A stretch of DNA of 64,000 nt from CAZHFW01 sp964531675 (GTDB lineage: Bacteria > Planctomycetota > Phycisphaerae > Phycisphaerales > UBA1924). Made by a program: the position numbers and the translations under genes. Shown piece by piece: positions 17,637 through 25,118 of this stretch (within the stretch, counting starts at the first letter, position 1; each line of letters opens with the position of its first letter). The notes beneath the pieces were generated by a model. That model was not told where the DNA came from, ran no database searches, and saw only the letters and a list, made by a program, of their open reading frames with translations. The stretch is taken from positions 1-64,000 of the forward strand of contig CAZHFW010000013.1 in the NCBI GenBank assembly GCA_964531675.1, read 5' to 3'.

Positions 17637-19602
17637 CGCGGGAGCGTAGCCTCAGGTCCCGCCCGTTTTTGCCCGCCGGTCTCCCCATGCCGCCCGCGCC
17701 CGGCACTCCACCAGGCATGCCGCCATCGCCGCCATCACCGCCACGGCCCATCGTCCCGCCGCGGCCCCCTTTGCCGCCGTTGCCGCCATCGCCTCCCCGC
17801 TCCTTACCGTCATTGCCTTCCCCGCCGTTGCCCCCGTGTCCGCCCGAGGCATGGGGTCCGCCCTTGCCGCCATTCCCACCCGCCCCACCGTTTCCGCCGC
17901 GCCCCGGCACGCGCGGCTGCGCGGGCCTTGCATCTCCACCCGGCCCGCCTGAGCCAGCGGCGCCTCGATCACCGCCGCCGCTTCCTCCATCACCACCCCG
18001 GCCGCCGTTGCTTTGTTCGCTGCCCGATCCCGGTCCGCCGCGCCCACCGGGCCCGCCGTAGCCGTTGGACTCCCCGCCCGATCCGCCTTCGCCTCCGTCA
18101 CCCCCATCCTTCGTGACTGGTTCGGCCCCGATTCCGATCCCGCCGTCTCCTCCCGCGCCTCCCAGGCCGGTTCCCGCGCCGTTCCCTCCCCGCCCGCCGC
18201 GCCCGTTCCCCAGTCCACCATCACCGCCGTGACCACCGGCCCCGTTGGGGGCTGCGCCGTTCCCACCGGGACCGCCGTCGCCCCCGACCGGAAAGCCCCT
18301 GGCACCATTTCCGCCCGGCCCGCCGTGGGGGGCCAGCGGGTTGTTCGGATCGTCACCCGCGAATCCCGGCTGACCATACGTGTGGGGATTGCCCGGTGTC
18401 CGTCCCGCGCACCCCGCACAAGCACTGTTGAACTCTTCGTGGAAACGCCCGAGCAGGCTCATGTTCCACACCCGCGCTGGCGTCTGCCAGGAGTGCCGCA
18501 ACCCCGTCGGCGTCGGTGCACCCAAACGAATCCTGAGCAACACATCGCTGTCGCTTGTCGGCGGCGGGGTCAGCGTCGTGTACAACTGGCTGAGGAAGTA
18601 CCACATGTAAGTCTCGGAAGGCACCGGCCCATCGGCCCTTCCCGAACCGTCATCCGCGACCGCTTCATCGCGATCGCCAGCAGCGCCAGCCTCCGGGTCC
18701 GTGCAAACGGGCTCGAGTACCACGGGCCTCTGCATGCCCAAGGCGTCCTCGCCGATCGCGGTCATGACGCCGTTGTCAAGGATCGAGATCACGTCGGTGA
18801 TGTGCCAATCCGGGGTCACAAGGAGCGCATCGATCTCGTGCATTGCGCCGCCCGCAATGAGAAAAGCACTCTGCTCCGACCAGATGGCGCCGACCGCATC
18901 CACCGGCGGCCCGTCCCACGCTGAAGCGTTGAATGAGACTCCAACCACCGAGCCCGCGGAGTTGACCGCTCGGCCCACGCTGAACGCATAGTCCGGCAAG
19001 GATCCAAGCGGGATCGCCGCACCGATCTCCAACGGATCCTTGGGCTCGAGTGGAACCCCCACGCGCCACATGGTGGCCTGGACGCTCCACACCCCATCCC
19101 CGCGTATCGGCCCATCCACCGACCAGCCGACCACCAGCCCGCCCGGGGTCGCAGCTTTCGCGCCAGCACTCCCGCCCGGATTCAACGGCGGCAAGGTGGC
19201 CAGCGCTCCATCCACGCGCCAGACCTGGGCGGAAATCTCCGCGCCAGGCACGCCCGGCCCACCCGACTCCGCGGGAGGAAGCGTCTGAACCCAGATCGTC
19301 GGCGTGATGCCCCGAAGGGTTCCCGCCGACGACCGGGCCAGACCAAGGTCGTTGAACCCGGCGGGGATCCACTCCGCCGCTTCCGAACGCCATGCAAACT
19401 CGCGCCAGCCCCCGCCCCGCTGGTAAAGCCCAACCACCGTCCCATCAGGCATGACGTGCGCCGGGATGACCCGGGTTGGATCATGCCCAGCGGTATCGAT
19501 CGCCACAACCCGATAGGCTTGCGCACACGCCAGATCCGCCCGGGAAGCCATCAGACCCAGCCCGAGTCCCAGCCTCAGCCCCATGCACCTGCCCCAAGCC
19601 AT
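17623..19602 (-). CDS. Secreted protein with HAF-like N-terminus and PGRS-like glycine-rich tail
   Basis: 659 residues. ATG 19602 follows GGAGG six bases upstream and gives a signal peptide ending DLACAQ. Residues about 35-330 have repeats in the style of HAF extracellular repeats (GTVVGLYQRG, GGLVVGWSVDG, GSVVGVSFNASA). Residues about 420-640 are a run of GGxGG units (GGPGGNGA, GGDGG, GGRGGNGA, GGKGG) with hardly a break, closely resembling mycobacterial PE-PGRS tails and related Gly-rich Ca-binding or surface proteins. Ends with a basic segment. Function unknown; a cell-surface structural protein is the natural inference. Confidence 0.8.
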   Translation of the reverse strand: MAWGRCMGLRLGLGLGLMASRADLACAQAYRVVAIDTAGHDPTRVIPAHVMPDGTVVGLYQRGGGWREFAWRSEAAEWIPAGFNDLGLARSSAGTLRGITPTIWVQTLPPAESGGPGVPGAEISAQVWRVDGALATLPPLNPGGSAGAKAATPGGLVVGWSVDGPIRGDGVWSVQATMWRVGVPLEPKDPLEIGAAIPLGSLPDYAFSVGRAVNSAGSVVGVSFNASAWDGPPVDAVGAIWSEQSAFLIAGGAMHEIDALLVTPDWHITDVISILDNGVMTAIGEDALGMQRPVVLEPVCTDPEAGAAGDRDEAVADDGSGRADGPVPSETYMWYFLSQLYTTLTPPPTSDSDVLLRIRLGAPTPTGLRHSWQTPARVWNMSLLGRFHEEFNSACAGCAGRTPGNPHTYGQPGFAGDDPNNPLAPHGGPGGNGARGFPVGGDGGPGGNGAAPNGAGGHGGDGGLGNGRGGRGGNGAGTGLGGAGGDGGIGIGAEPVTKDGGDGGEGGSGGESNGYGGPGGRGGPGSGSEQSNGGRGGDGGSGGGDRGAAGSGGPGGDARPAQPRVPGRGGNGGAGGNGGKGGPHASGGHGGNGGEGNDGKERGGDGGNGGKGGRGGTMGRGGDGGDGGMPGGVPGAGGMGRPAGKNGRDLRLRSRDALR

Positions 19603-19838
19603 CCTGAGCCTCCAGACCTTCGCTTCATCAGCGCGGCGACCGAGCTCGCGCGAGCTGGGAACTGCAAGCATCAGTCTAAAGCTGGGTGGTGGTGACGCCG
19701 TGAGAACGCCCGCATTCTCTGGAAAACCTCACGATGCAGACTCAGCCGCGTCTTTCGACTCAGATCTGCGGCAAAGTGATCGCGAACGCGAGCTCATCTC
19801 CACTCTTCTGCGCACCCTGACCCTCGGGAATCCCCGCC

Positions 19839-20327
19839 GTGCAATGCCCCTTCTGTAACAAGGACAACGACAAGGTGATCGACTCCCGCGCCTCGGACGC
19901 GGGCAAGGTCATCCGCCGCCGACGCGAGTGCCTCGAGTGCCAGCGCCGCTTCACCACCTACGAACGCGTCGAGCAGACCCACCGCCTCATGGTCGTCAAA
20001 CGCGACGGCACCCGCGCCCCGTTCAGCCGCGACAACATCCTCCGCGGCGTGCAAGCCGCCTGCGGCAAACGCCCCATCGCCGAAGAAGTCAAACAGCGCA
20101 TCGTCGACATCGTCGAAGAGGAACTCCACCGCGACTTTGACCGCGAAGTCGACTCCCGCTCCATCGGCGAACGCGTCATGGCCAAACTCCGCGAGGTCGA
20201 CGAAGTCTCCTACATCCGCTTCGCCAGCGAGTACTACCGCTTCACCAAACGCGAAGAAATCATGGAACAGCTCCTCGAACTCGGCAAACGCGTCAAAGAT
20301 GTGAAAGAGCAGCAGAAGTTGTTTTAG
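19839..20327 (+). CDS. nrdR: Transcriptional repressor NrdR
   Basis: 162 residues, complete. N-terminal zinc ribbon with Cys3, Cys6, Cys31 and Cys34 (MQCPFC ... ECLEC) and then an ATP-cone domain starting at about residue 48 (VVKRDGTRAPFSRDNILRGV). NrdR senses dATP/ATP and represses ribonucleotide reductase genes at NrdR boxes; no nrd gene is in the window, so it acts in trans. The arginine-rich linker RRRREC is normal for the family. An octamer array follows its stop by three bases. Confidence 0.97.
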   Translation: MQCPFCNKDNDKVIDSRASDAGKVIRRRRECLECQRRFTTYERVEQTHRLMVVKRDGTRAPFSRDNILRGVQAACGKRPIAEEVKQRIVDIVEEELHRDFDREVDSRSIGERVMAKLREVDEVSYIRFASEYYRFTKREEIMEQLLELGKRVKDVKEQQKLF

Positions 20328-20330
20328 AAC

Positions 20331-20370
20331 AGAAGCGAAGAAGCGAAGAAGCGAAGAAGCGAAGAAGCGA
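20331..20370. repeat. Octamer tandem repeat AGAAGCGA x5
   Basis: Five exact copies of AGAAGCGA beginning three bases after the nrdR stop. Reverse-complemented it is a run of TCGCTTCT, similar to the TCGCTC units at 63621-63676. Confidence 0.9.
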
Positions 20371-20425
20371 TCAGATCATCAGGCCCGGCCCAACCCGTCA
20401 CCGAGCCCACACGCCCGCACCCACG

Positions 20426-20454
20426 CCTGGTTTGGGCGCTTCGCCCAAACCAGG
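20426..20454. repeat. REP-like palindrome, family A copy 1
   Basis: CCTGGTTTGGGCG (20426-20438), loop CTT, CGCCCAAACCAGG (20442-20454): 13 bp perfect stem. Left flank CACGC and right flank AT are shared with the copies at 41482 and 41552. Confidence 0.85.
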
Positions 20455-20468
20455 ATCCCCCACCCCAC

Positions 20469-20993
20469 ATGCCCAAATCCAACCTCCTCATCCTCCTCTT
20501 GCTCTGCAGCTGTGCTGCCAAGCCCGCGCCCGCCCCCACGACCGAGGCTGCCCCCGCTCCCAGCGCCCCCCGCCGGGAGCTCCCGTCGCTGGCCGAGGAA
20601 AAGTCTCGCCCGCCCGCGAGCACCACGCCCTCGGTCCAGTCCGCTGCCGGATCCCGCCAGCTCCCGAGCCTTGCGGATGAGAAGGCCCGCCAGAAGGGGG
20701 CCCCGATCCCGCTTCCCGACGCGCCCCCCGCGGGGATTTCCGAGGCGGCCCGGAGCTATCCGGAGTGGTGGCTTACCTCTCCCCAGCTTGTCGATGGGCG
20801 CATGGCCGCCTGCGGCGAAGCCGAGGGCGTGAGCTTCGTCGGCGCGCGCCAACTGGCGCTGGATCAGGCGGTTGCAGCCCTTCGGACCAAGCTCGCCAAA
20901 GACCCCGCGGATCTGAGCACCGACCGCGTGACCTCCATCCAGTCCGGAGGCATGTTCAAGGTGCGTGTACGCGTCAGCGCCAGCGTGCCCTGA
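20469..20993 (+). CDS. Small lipoprotein, unknown function
   Basis: 174 residues. Lipoprotein signal MPKSNLLILLLLCSC with a modifiable cysteine around residue 15, then a Pro/Ala-rich linker containing a repeat of (R/Q)ELPSLAxEK and QLPSLADEK. The C-terminal about 75 residues are a compact domain (SFVGARQLALDQAVAALRTKLA) that resembles LPP20-type or similar DUF domains, but identity is not certain. It follows a REP-like hairpin by 14 bases and precedes the CoA-transferase gene. Confidence 0.65.
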   Translation: MPKSNLLILLLLCSCAAKPAPAPTTEAAPAPSAPRRELPSLAEEKSRPPASTTPSVQSAAGSRQLPSLADEKARQKGAPIPLPDAPPAGISEAARSYPEWWLTSPQLVDGRMAACGEAEGVSFVGARQLALDQAVAALRTKLAKDPADLSTDRVTSIQSGGMFKVRVRVSASVP

Positions 20994-21114
20994 ACCCGCA
21001 CGTCCCCAGCTGCACATCCTCAATCGGGGAACCCACCCGGACGGAACCCTCCTACCTTCTCAGGCCTCCGATGCGTGCTGCTGAAACGTTCTGACCCCGA
21101 TTGCGAGAGCGACC

Positions 21115-21909
21115 ATGTCGTCGAAAGTCTTCCCCACCGTCGCGGCTGCGTTTGCTGACCTCAAGTCCATGGGCGTGCTCAAGGACGGGATGACCGTCAT
21201 GGTCGGCGGGTTTGGGCTCTGCGGCATCCCCGAAAACCTCATCATCGCCCTCCGCGACTCGGGCGTGAAGCAGCTCACCTGCATCTCCAACAACGCGGGC
21301 GTCGACGACTTCGGCCTCGGGCTTCTCCTCCAGACCCGCCAGATCAAGAAGATGATCTCGAGCTACGTCGGTGAGAACGCCACCTTCGAGAAGCAGTTCC
21401 TGGGAGGCGAGCTCGAGATCGAGTTCAACCCCCAGGGAACGCTCGCCGAACGCATCCGCGCCGGCGGCGCGGGCATCCCCGCCTTCTTCACCGCGACCGG
21501 CGCGGGCACCGTCGTCGCCGACGGCAAGGACTCCCGCGAGTTCTTCCGCCCCTCCGATGGCATCGGCGGCGCGACCATCCCGGGGCGTGGCTACAGCGGA
21601 CGCCCCGGGTCGGCCCCGCAGACCGGCGAGCCCCGCCCCTACGTCATGGAGACCGGCCTCTACGCCGATCTTGCGCTCATCAAGGCGGCCAAGGCGGACC
21701 CCTTCGGCAACCTCATCTACAACAAGACCGCCCGCAACTTCAACCCGATGATGGCGACCGCTGCCAACTTCGTCATCGCGGAAGTCGACCAGCTCGTGGG
21801 CCTTGGCGAACTTGACGCCGACACGATCCACACGCCGGGAAGCTACATCCAGCGCGTGATCCAGACGACCAGCCAGAAGCGGATCGAACAGCGCACGATC
21901 ACGCCGTGA
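21115..21909 (+). CDS. scoA: 3-oxoacid CoA-transferase, alpha subunit (orphan)
   Basis: 264 residues, CoA-transferase family I subunit A. Key features: the CoA-binding GGFGLCGIPENLI (32-44), ISNNAG (57-62) and the GGAGIPAFFT segment. It is the alpha subunit of succinyl-CoA:3-ketoacid transferase (ketone body/short-chain acid activation). The catalytic glutamate is on the beta subunit, which normally follows immediately; here the next gene is an HUH transposase instead. There is also a longer-than-usual loop with GRGYSGRPGSAPQTGEPRPY (about 161-180). Function therefore depends on a beta subunit elsewhere. Confidence 0.93.
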   Translation: MSSKVFPTVAAAFADLKSMGVLKDGMTVMVGGFGLCGIPENLIIALRDSGVKQLTCISNNAGVDDFGLGLLLQTRQIKKMISSYVGENATFEKQFLGGELEIEFNPQGTLAERIRAGGAGIPAFFTATGAGTVVADGKDSREFFRPSDGIGGATIPGRGYSGRPGSAPQTGEPRPYVMETGLYADLALIKAAKADPFGNLIYNKTARNFNPMMATAANFVIAEVDQLVGLGELDADTIHTPGSYIQRVIQTTSQKRIEQRTITP

Positions 21910-21946
21910 ACGAAGGAAGAGTCGGTCCGCTCGCGGAGGGAGACGC

Positions 21947-22513
21947 TTGCCCACCACGGTCTGGCTCATCACCTTCGCGACCTACGGCTCCCGGCTCCAC
22001 GGCGATCAGCGCCTGACCGTCGATCGGAGCCATAACCAGTTTGGCGGTCCCTACCTGAAGCCCGACGCAAGCCTTATGGCCCGCGATGCCGCTCGCATGA
22101 ACGGGTTCACGGTTCTCCTCACCCGCGAACAACAGGACTTCGCACAGCGGACGATCCCAGAACTGTGCGCCCGGGGAGGCTGGGCATACCTCGAGTGCTC
22201 AGCGGCAACCAATCACATCCATCTGCTCTGTGGCGTGCCCGCCGAGACCCACGGGAAGATCGCACGGTCAATTCTCAAACGCTGGCTCACCCAGGCTTTG
22301 GACACGCACTGGCGTCTCCCGAAGCGCCCGGACGGAACCTCGTGGTGGAGTGAGGGAGGATCAGCCCGAGCGATCAGGGGCGAGCAGTCCGTCAATCGGG
22401 CTGCGGCGTACGTTCGGACGCAGCGCTGCGAGGGTGAGCCGGGGCGTCCCGCCCCGGTCGAACGTCCGCGGACGACGACGACGCCAGAGGTGGACCGCGA
22501 GACCGATGGCTGA
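21947..22513 (+). CDS. HUH (Y1) transposase, REP-associated RAYT-like
   Basis: 188 residues, TTG start with GGAGGGAG just upstream. The Y1_Tnp pattern is clear: VWLITFATYGSRLHGD near the N-terminus, the HUH metal-binding motif in TNHIHLLCG (about residues 87-95) and a C-terminal helix with AAAYVRTQR whose Tyr is the likely nucleophile. RAYTs are domesticated IS200/IS605 relatives that mobilise or maintain REP palindromes. A 24-base REP-like sequence lies inside its 3' end and an inverted copy lies 104 bases beyond that, so the last 25 residues are probably read through REP sequence. The gene follows the orphan CoA-transferase alpha subunit. Confidence 0.85.
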   Translation: MPTTVWLITFATYGSRLHGDQRLTVDRSHNQFGGPYLKPDASLMARDAARMNGFTVLLTREQQDFAQRTIPELCARGGWAYLECSAATNHIHLLCGVPAETHGKIARSILKRWLTQALDTHWRLPKRPDGTSWWSEGGSARAIRGEQSVNRAAAYVRTQRCEGEPGRPAPVERPRTTTTPEVDRETDG

Positions 22514-22584
22514 TCGGAGCAGCCGGAGTTGCAGCCGGAGGTGATTGAAGAGAGCGAAGCCCGGGGCGGGACGCCCCGGCTCAC
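22434..22584. repeat. Inverted pair of 24-base REP-like elements at the RAYT 3' end
   Basis: GTGAGCCGGGGCGTCCCGCC plus CCGG at 22434-22457 and its exact reverse complement at 22561-22584. Each carries an 8-bp hairpin, CCGGGGCG with CGCCCCGG and a 3-base loop. A BIME-like arrangement: two REPs in opposite orientation. Confidence 0.9.
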
Positions 22585-22693
22585 TTCTTGCGCGCAAAAG
22601 TGATTCCGTTGCGTGGCGCGCCACGATTGAATTCTCCCGCGCCGCCTCGGGTGTCCGACCCGGCGCACCCGCACACGCAATCGAGCGCTCAAC

Positions 22694-23455
22694 ATGGAAC
22701 ACCGCGTCAAGGTGGACGTCACGTCCGCGGCGATCGTCATCGCCCTGGGCGTCGCGGCCAGTCTCATCACCTCCACCGCCATCGCCGGCCGTGCCATCCA
22801 GCAGCACGCGCGACAGAACCAGCGCGCCGCCCAGGAGATTGACGTCCGAGGCTCGGCCCGCGTCCGCGTCACGAGCGATCTGGCGGTCTGGCGCATCTCG
22901 ATCTCGGGCGATGCGCCCACGCTGACGGGCGCCTTCAAGTCTCTTGATCGAGCGGCCCAGCAGGTGCGCGCATTCCTGGTCGATGCGGGATTCACGCCCG
23001 AACAGATCAGGCTCAGCGCCATCTCCACCTTCGAACACCATCCCAAGGACAAGGAAGGCAACGACCTCCCAGCGGTCGTGGCCTATTCGCTCAACCAGTA
23101 CTTCACGATCACCACGCCCGACGTGCACAAGATCGACCAGACCGCGGCCCGCGTGACCGAGCTCATCGGTGAAGGAGTCCCCGTGGTCAGCCAGCCCCCC
23201 GAGTTCACCTTCTCCAAGGCGGCCGATCTCAAGGTGAAAGTCATCGCGGACGCGACCGCCGACGCCCGCGGCAGGGCCGAGCAGATCGCGACCAGCGCCG
23301 GATGCAAGCTCGCGCAGGTTCGGCGCGTGAACGTCGGCCCGCTCCAGATCACCCAGCCCGACTCCACCGAGATGTCCAGCGGCGGGCGCTACGACACCTC
23401 CACGATCGAGAAGGATGTCAGCGTGGTCGTGAACGCGGAGTTCGGGATCGAGTAG
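22694..23455 (+). CDS. SIMPL/DUF541 domain protein, exported
   Basis: 253 residues. A hydrophobic N-terminal anchor or uncleaved signal (about 10-35) is followed by a SIMPL (BP26/OMP28) domain: EIDVRGSARVRVTSDLAVW, an AQQVRAFLVDAGFTPEQI helix, TLTG/SLNQYFTIT strands, and the ATADARGRAEQIATSAG helix near the C-terminus. The family is periplasmic or outer-membrane associated with a beta-alpha repeat fold and little-known function. Convergent with the next short gene (8-base gap). Confidence 0.85.
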   Translation: MEHRVKVDVTSAAIVIALGVAASLITSTAIAGRAIQQHARQNQRAAQEIDVRGSARVRVTSDLAVWRISISGDAPTLTGAFKSLDRAAQQVRAFLVDAGFTPEQIRLSAISTFEHHPKDKEGNDLPAVVAYSLNQYFTITTPDVHKIDQTAARVTELIGEGVPVVSQPPEFTFSKAADLKVKVIADATADARGRAEQIATSAGCKLAQVRRVNVGPLQITQPDSTEMSSGGRYDTSTIEKDVSVVVNAEFGIE

Positions 23456-23463
23456 CCGCCCTT

Positions 23464-23805
23464 TCAGCCCGCGGCAGCCGCAGCGGCTTGGGCCTGCGCC
23501 TGCATCTGGGCCGCCGAGAACGCCGCCGGGTTCTGGCTCGTCGCGTCCACCATCGCGAGCATGACCGGGCTGTACCAGAGTCCCTTCATGTCGTTGCGCC
23601 ACACGATCTCGCCCATGTAGCGTTCGAGTCCATAGACGTAGCCGTCGCTGCTCACGTACAGCATGTCACCCTTGATCAGGATGTTCACCAGCCCGCCCCC
23701 CTTGGGGAGCTTTCGCCTCCAGAGCTCCGCCCCGGTGGCGGCGTCGATCGCGATGACGGTCTTGTTGGTGCCCGCGTACAGGATTTCCGGAGTGTTCTGG
23801 GCCAT
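23464..23805 (-). CDS. Short PQQ-type beta-propeller protein
   Basis: 113 residues. Two propeller-blade repeats, AGTNKTVIAIDAATGAELWRR and SSDGYVYGLERYMGEIVWRN, match the PQQ enzyme/WD-like repeat signature, then a Gln/Ala tail (QMQAQAQAAAAA). No signal peptide. A complete propeller needs six to eight blades, so this is either a small oligomerising unit or a fragment of a longer gene. No sequence on the other side resembles further blades. Confidence 0.7.
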   Translation of the reverse strand: MAQNTPEILYAGTNKTVIAIDAATGAELWRRKLPKGGGLVNILIKGDMLYVSSDGYVYGLERYMGEIVWRNDMKGLWYSPVMLAMVDATSQNPAAFSAAQMQAQAQAAAAAAG

Positions 23806-23853
23806 GCCTGTTCGACGGCCGGGCGGCGCGTGTGTTCCCCGTTAGGATCTGCC

Positions 23854-24897
23854 ATGCCCCCCACCGCTTTCTTCGACGCCCACCTCGATCTGGCCTACAT
23901 GGCCATCGCCGGCCGGGACATGCTCTCGACCGACCCCGCCAGCGCGGGGGGCGAGGACCCGCCCGGAGGCGTCACCCTCCCTTCGCTCCGGGGTCACATC
24001 ACCGCCTGCCTGGGCACCATCTTCATCGAGCCCGACGGGAAGCCATCGGGCTACAGCTACCGCTCAGGCGACACGGAGACTGCGGTGAAGGTCGGCCTGG
24101 CCCAGCTGGCGGTCTACGAGGCGTGGGAACGTGACGGGCTCATCGCCCGTCCGACCAGGGATCGGACGCTGGCGTCGATGCTTGAGTCTCCTGCTGCTCC
24201 GCTCACGCTGGGCGTTCTGGTCGAGGGGGCCGATCCCATCGCCTCGCCCGATGATCTGGGTTCTTGGCGTGATCGGGGCGTGGTCGCAATTGGGCTGGCG
24301 TGGGCGCGAGCCTCGCGCTATGCCGCGGGAAACGCGACGCCCGCCGACCAGGACAAGGGGCTGACCGATCTCGGCCTTGCGATGATCAGGGCCATCGACG
24401 CGCACGGCATCATCCATGACCTTGCCCATCTCTCCGATCGGGCATTGGACCAGCTTCTGAGCTGCACGGACCGCCCGGTGATGGCGTCGCACTCCAACGC
24501 GCGGGTGCTCGTGGATCGCGGCGGGACCGAAGTGCGTCAGCGCCACCTGCGCGATGACACCATCCGCGAGATCGCGCGGCGCGGCGGGATGATCGGCGTC
24601 AATCTCTTCTCGCCCTTCATCATCAACGGGGCCAGGCGCGACCGCCGGGCTTCGCTTGGCGAGTGGGCCGATCACGTTGAGCACATCGCGTCGGTCGCGG
24701 GGACGCGCCGCGTGCTCGGCCTCGGCTCGGACATGGACGGCGGGTTCAGCGCCCGCATGATGCCCGAGGGCGTGAACCTGCCGAGCGACCTGGACAAGCT
24801 GCTCGCGGAGCTCCGCACGCGCGGGTGGTCACCGGTCGAGCTGGACGACTTTGCGCGCGGAAACTGGCAACGGTTCTTCGCGACCATGCGGGTCTGA
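23854..24897 (+). CDS. Membrane-dipeptidase family (M19) zinc peptidase
   Basis: 347 residues. The M19 metal ligands are in place: DAHLDL near residue 9-14, GADP mid-protein, the IHDLAHLSD helix (residues about 186-194), ASHSNAR and the LGSDMDGGF loop near the C-terminus. M19 enzymes hydrolyse dipeptides with wide specificity, some including D-amino acids, and are zinc-dependent. No signal peptide is visible, so a cytosolic form is inferred. The ATG at 23854 is preferred to upstream in-frame sequence, which is antisense to the PQQ gene. Confidence 0.93.
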   Translation: MPPTAFFDAHLDLAYMAIAGRDMLSTDPASAGGEDPPGGVTLPSLRGHITACLGTIFIEPDGKPSGYSYRSGDTETAVKVGLAQLAVYEAWERDGLIARPTRDRTLASMLESPAAPLTLGVLVEGADPIASPDDLGSWRDRGVVAIGLAWARASRYAAGNATPADQDKGLTDLGLAMIRAIDAHGIIHDLAHLSDRALDQLLSCTDRPVMASHSNARVLVDRGGTEVRQRHLRDDTIREIARRGGMIGVNLFSPFIINGARRDRRASLGEWADHVEHIASVAGTRRVLGLGSDMDGGFSARMMPEGVNLPSDLDKLLAELRTRGWSPVELDDFARGNWQRFFATMRV

Positions 24898-25118
24898 GCG
24901 CCCAAAAACCACCGGATCGGGGCAGCCGACGGGCTCATCCGTACCCCCGTTCATGGCAGCGTCGTCCGATAAGAGCGACGATGCGGACGCCCAATCACGG
25001 AATTCTGGAAATTCAGGCCTTGATTGTCTGCATTTGAATCCAAGAGGCACCGATCCAAGGTGGCGCACAACCGCACCAACCGTCGCCGCGCGCGACAAGT
25101 TCAGATCGGGGGCCTCTC

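Noticed and set aside
20331..20370. Octamer array as a CRISPR
   Set aside because: Units are contiguous, 8 bases, with no unique spacers and no cas genes.
21909..22600. Complete IS200/IS605 insertion sequence
   Set aside because: No left-end palindrome or TnpB gene found; a RAYT-type single gene with REPs fits better.
24965..24972. TCCGATAA resembling the sigma-28 -10 element upstream of the chemoreceptor
   Set aside because: Seven of eight bases match GCCGATAA, but no TAAA -35 at 15 bases and 147 bases from the start codon; too weak to annotate.
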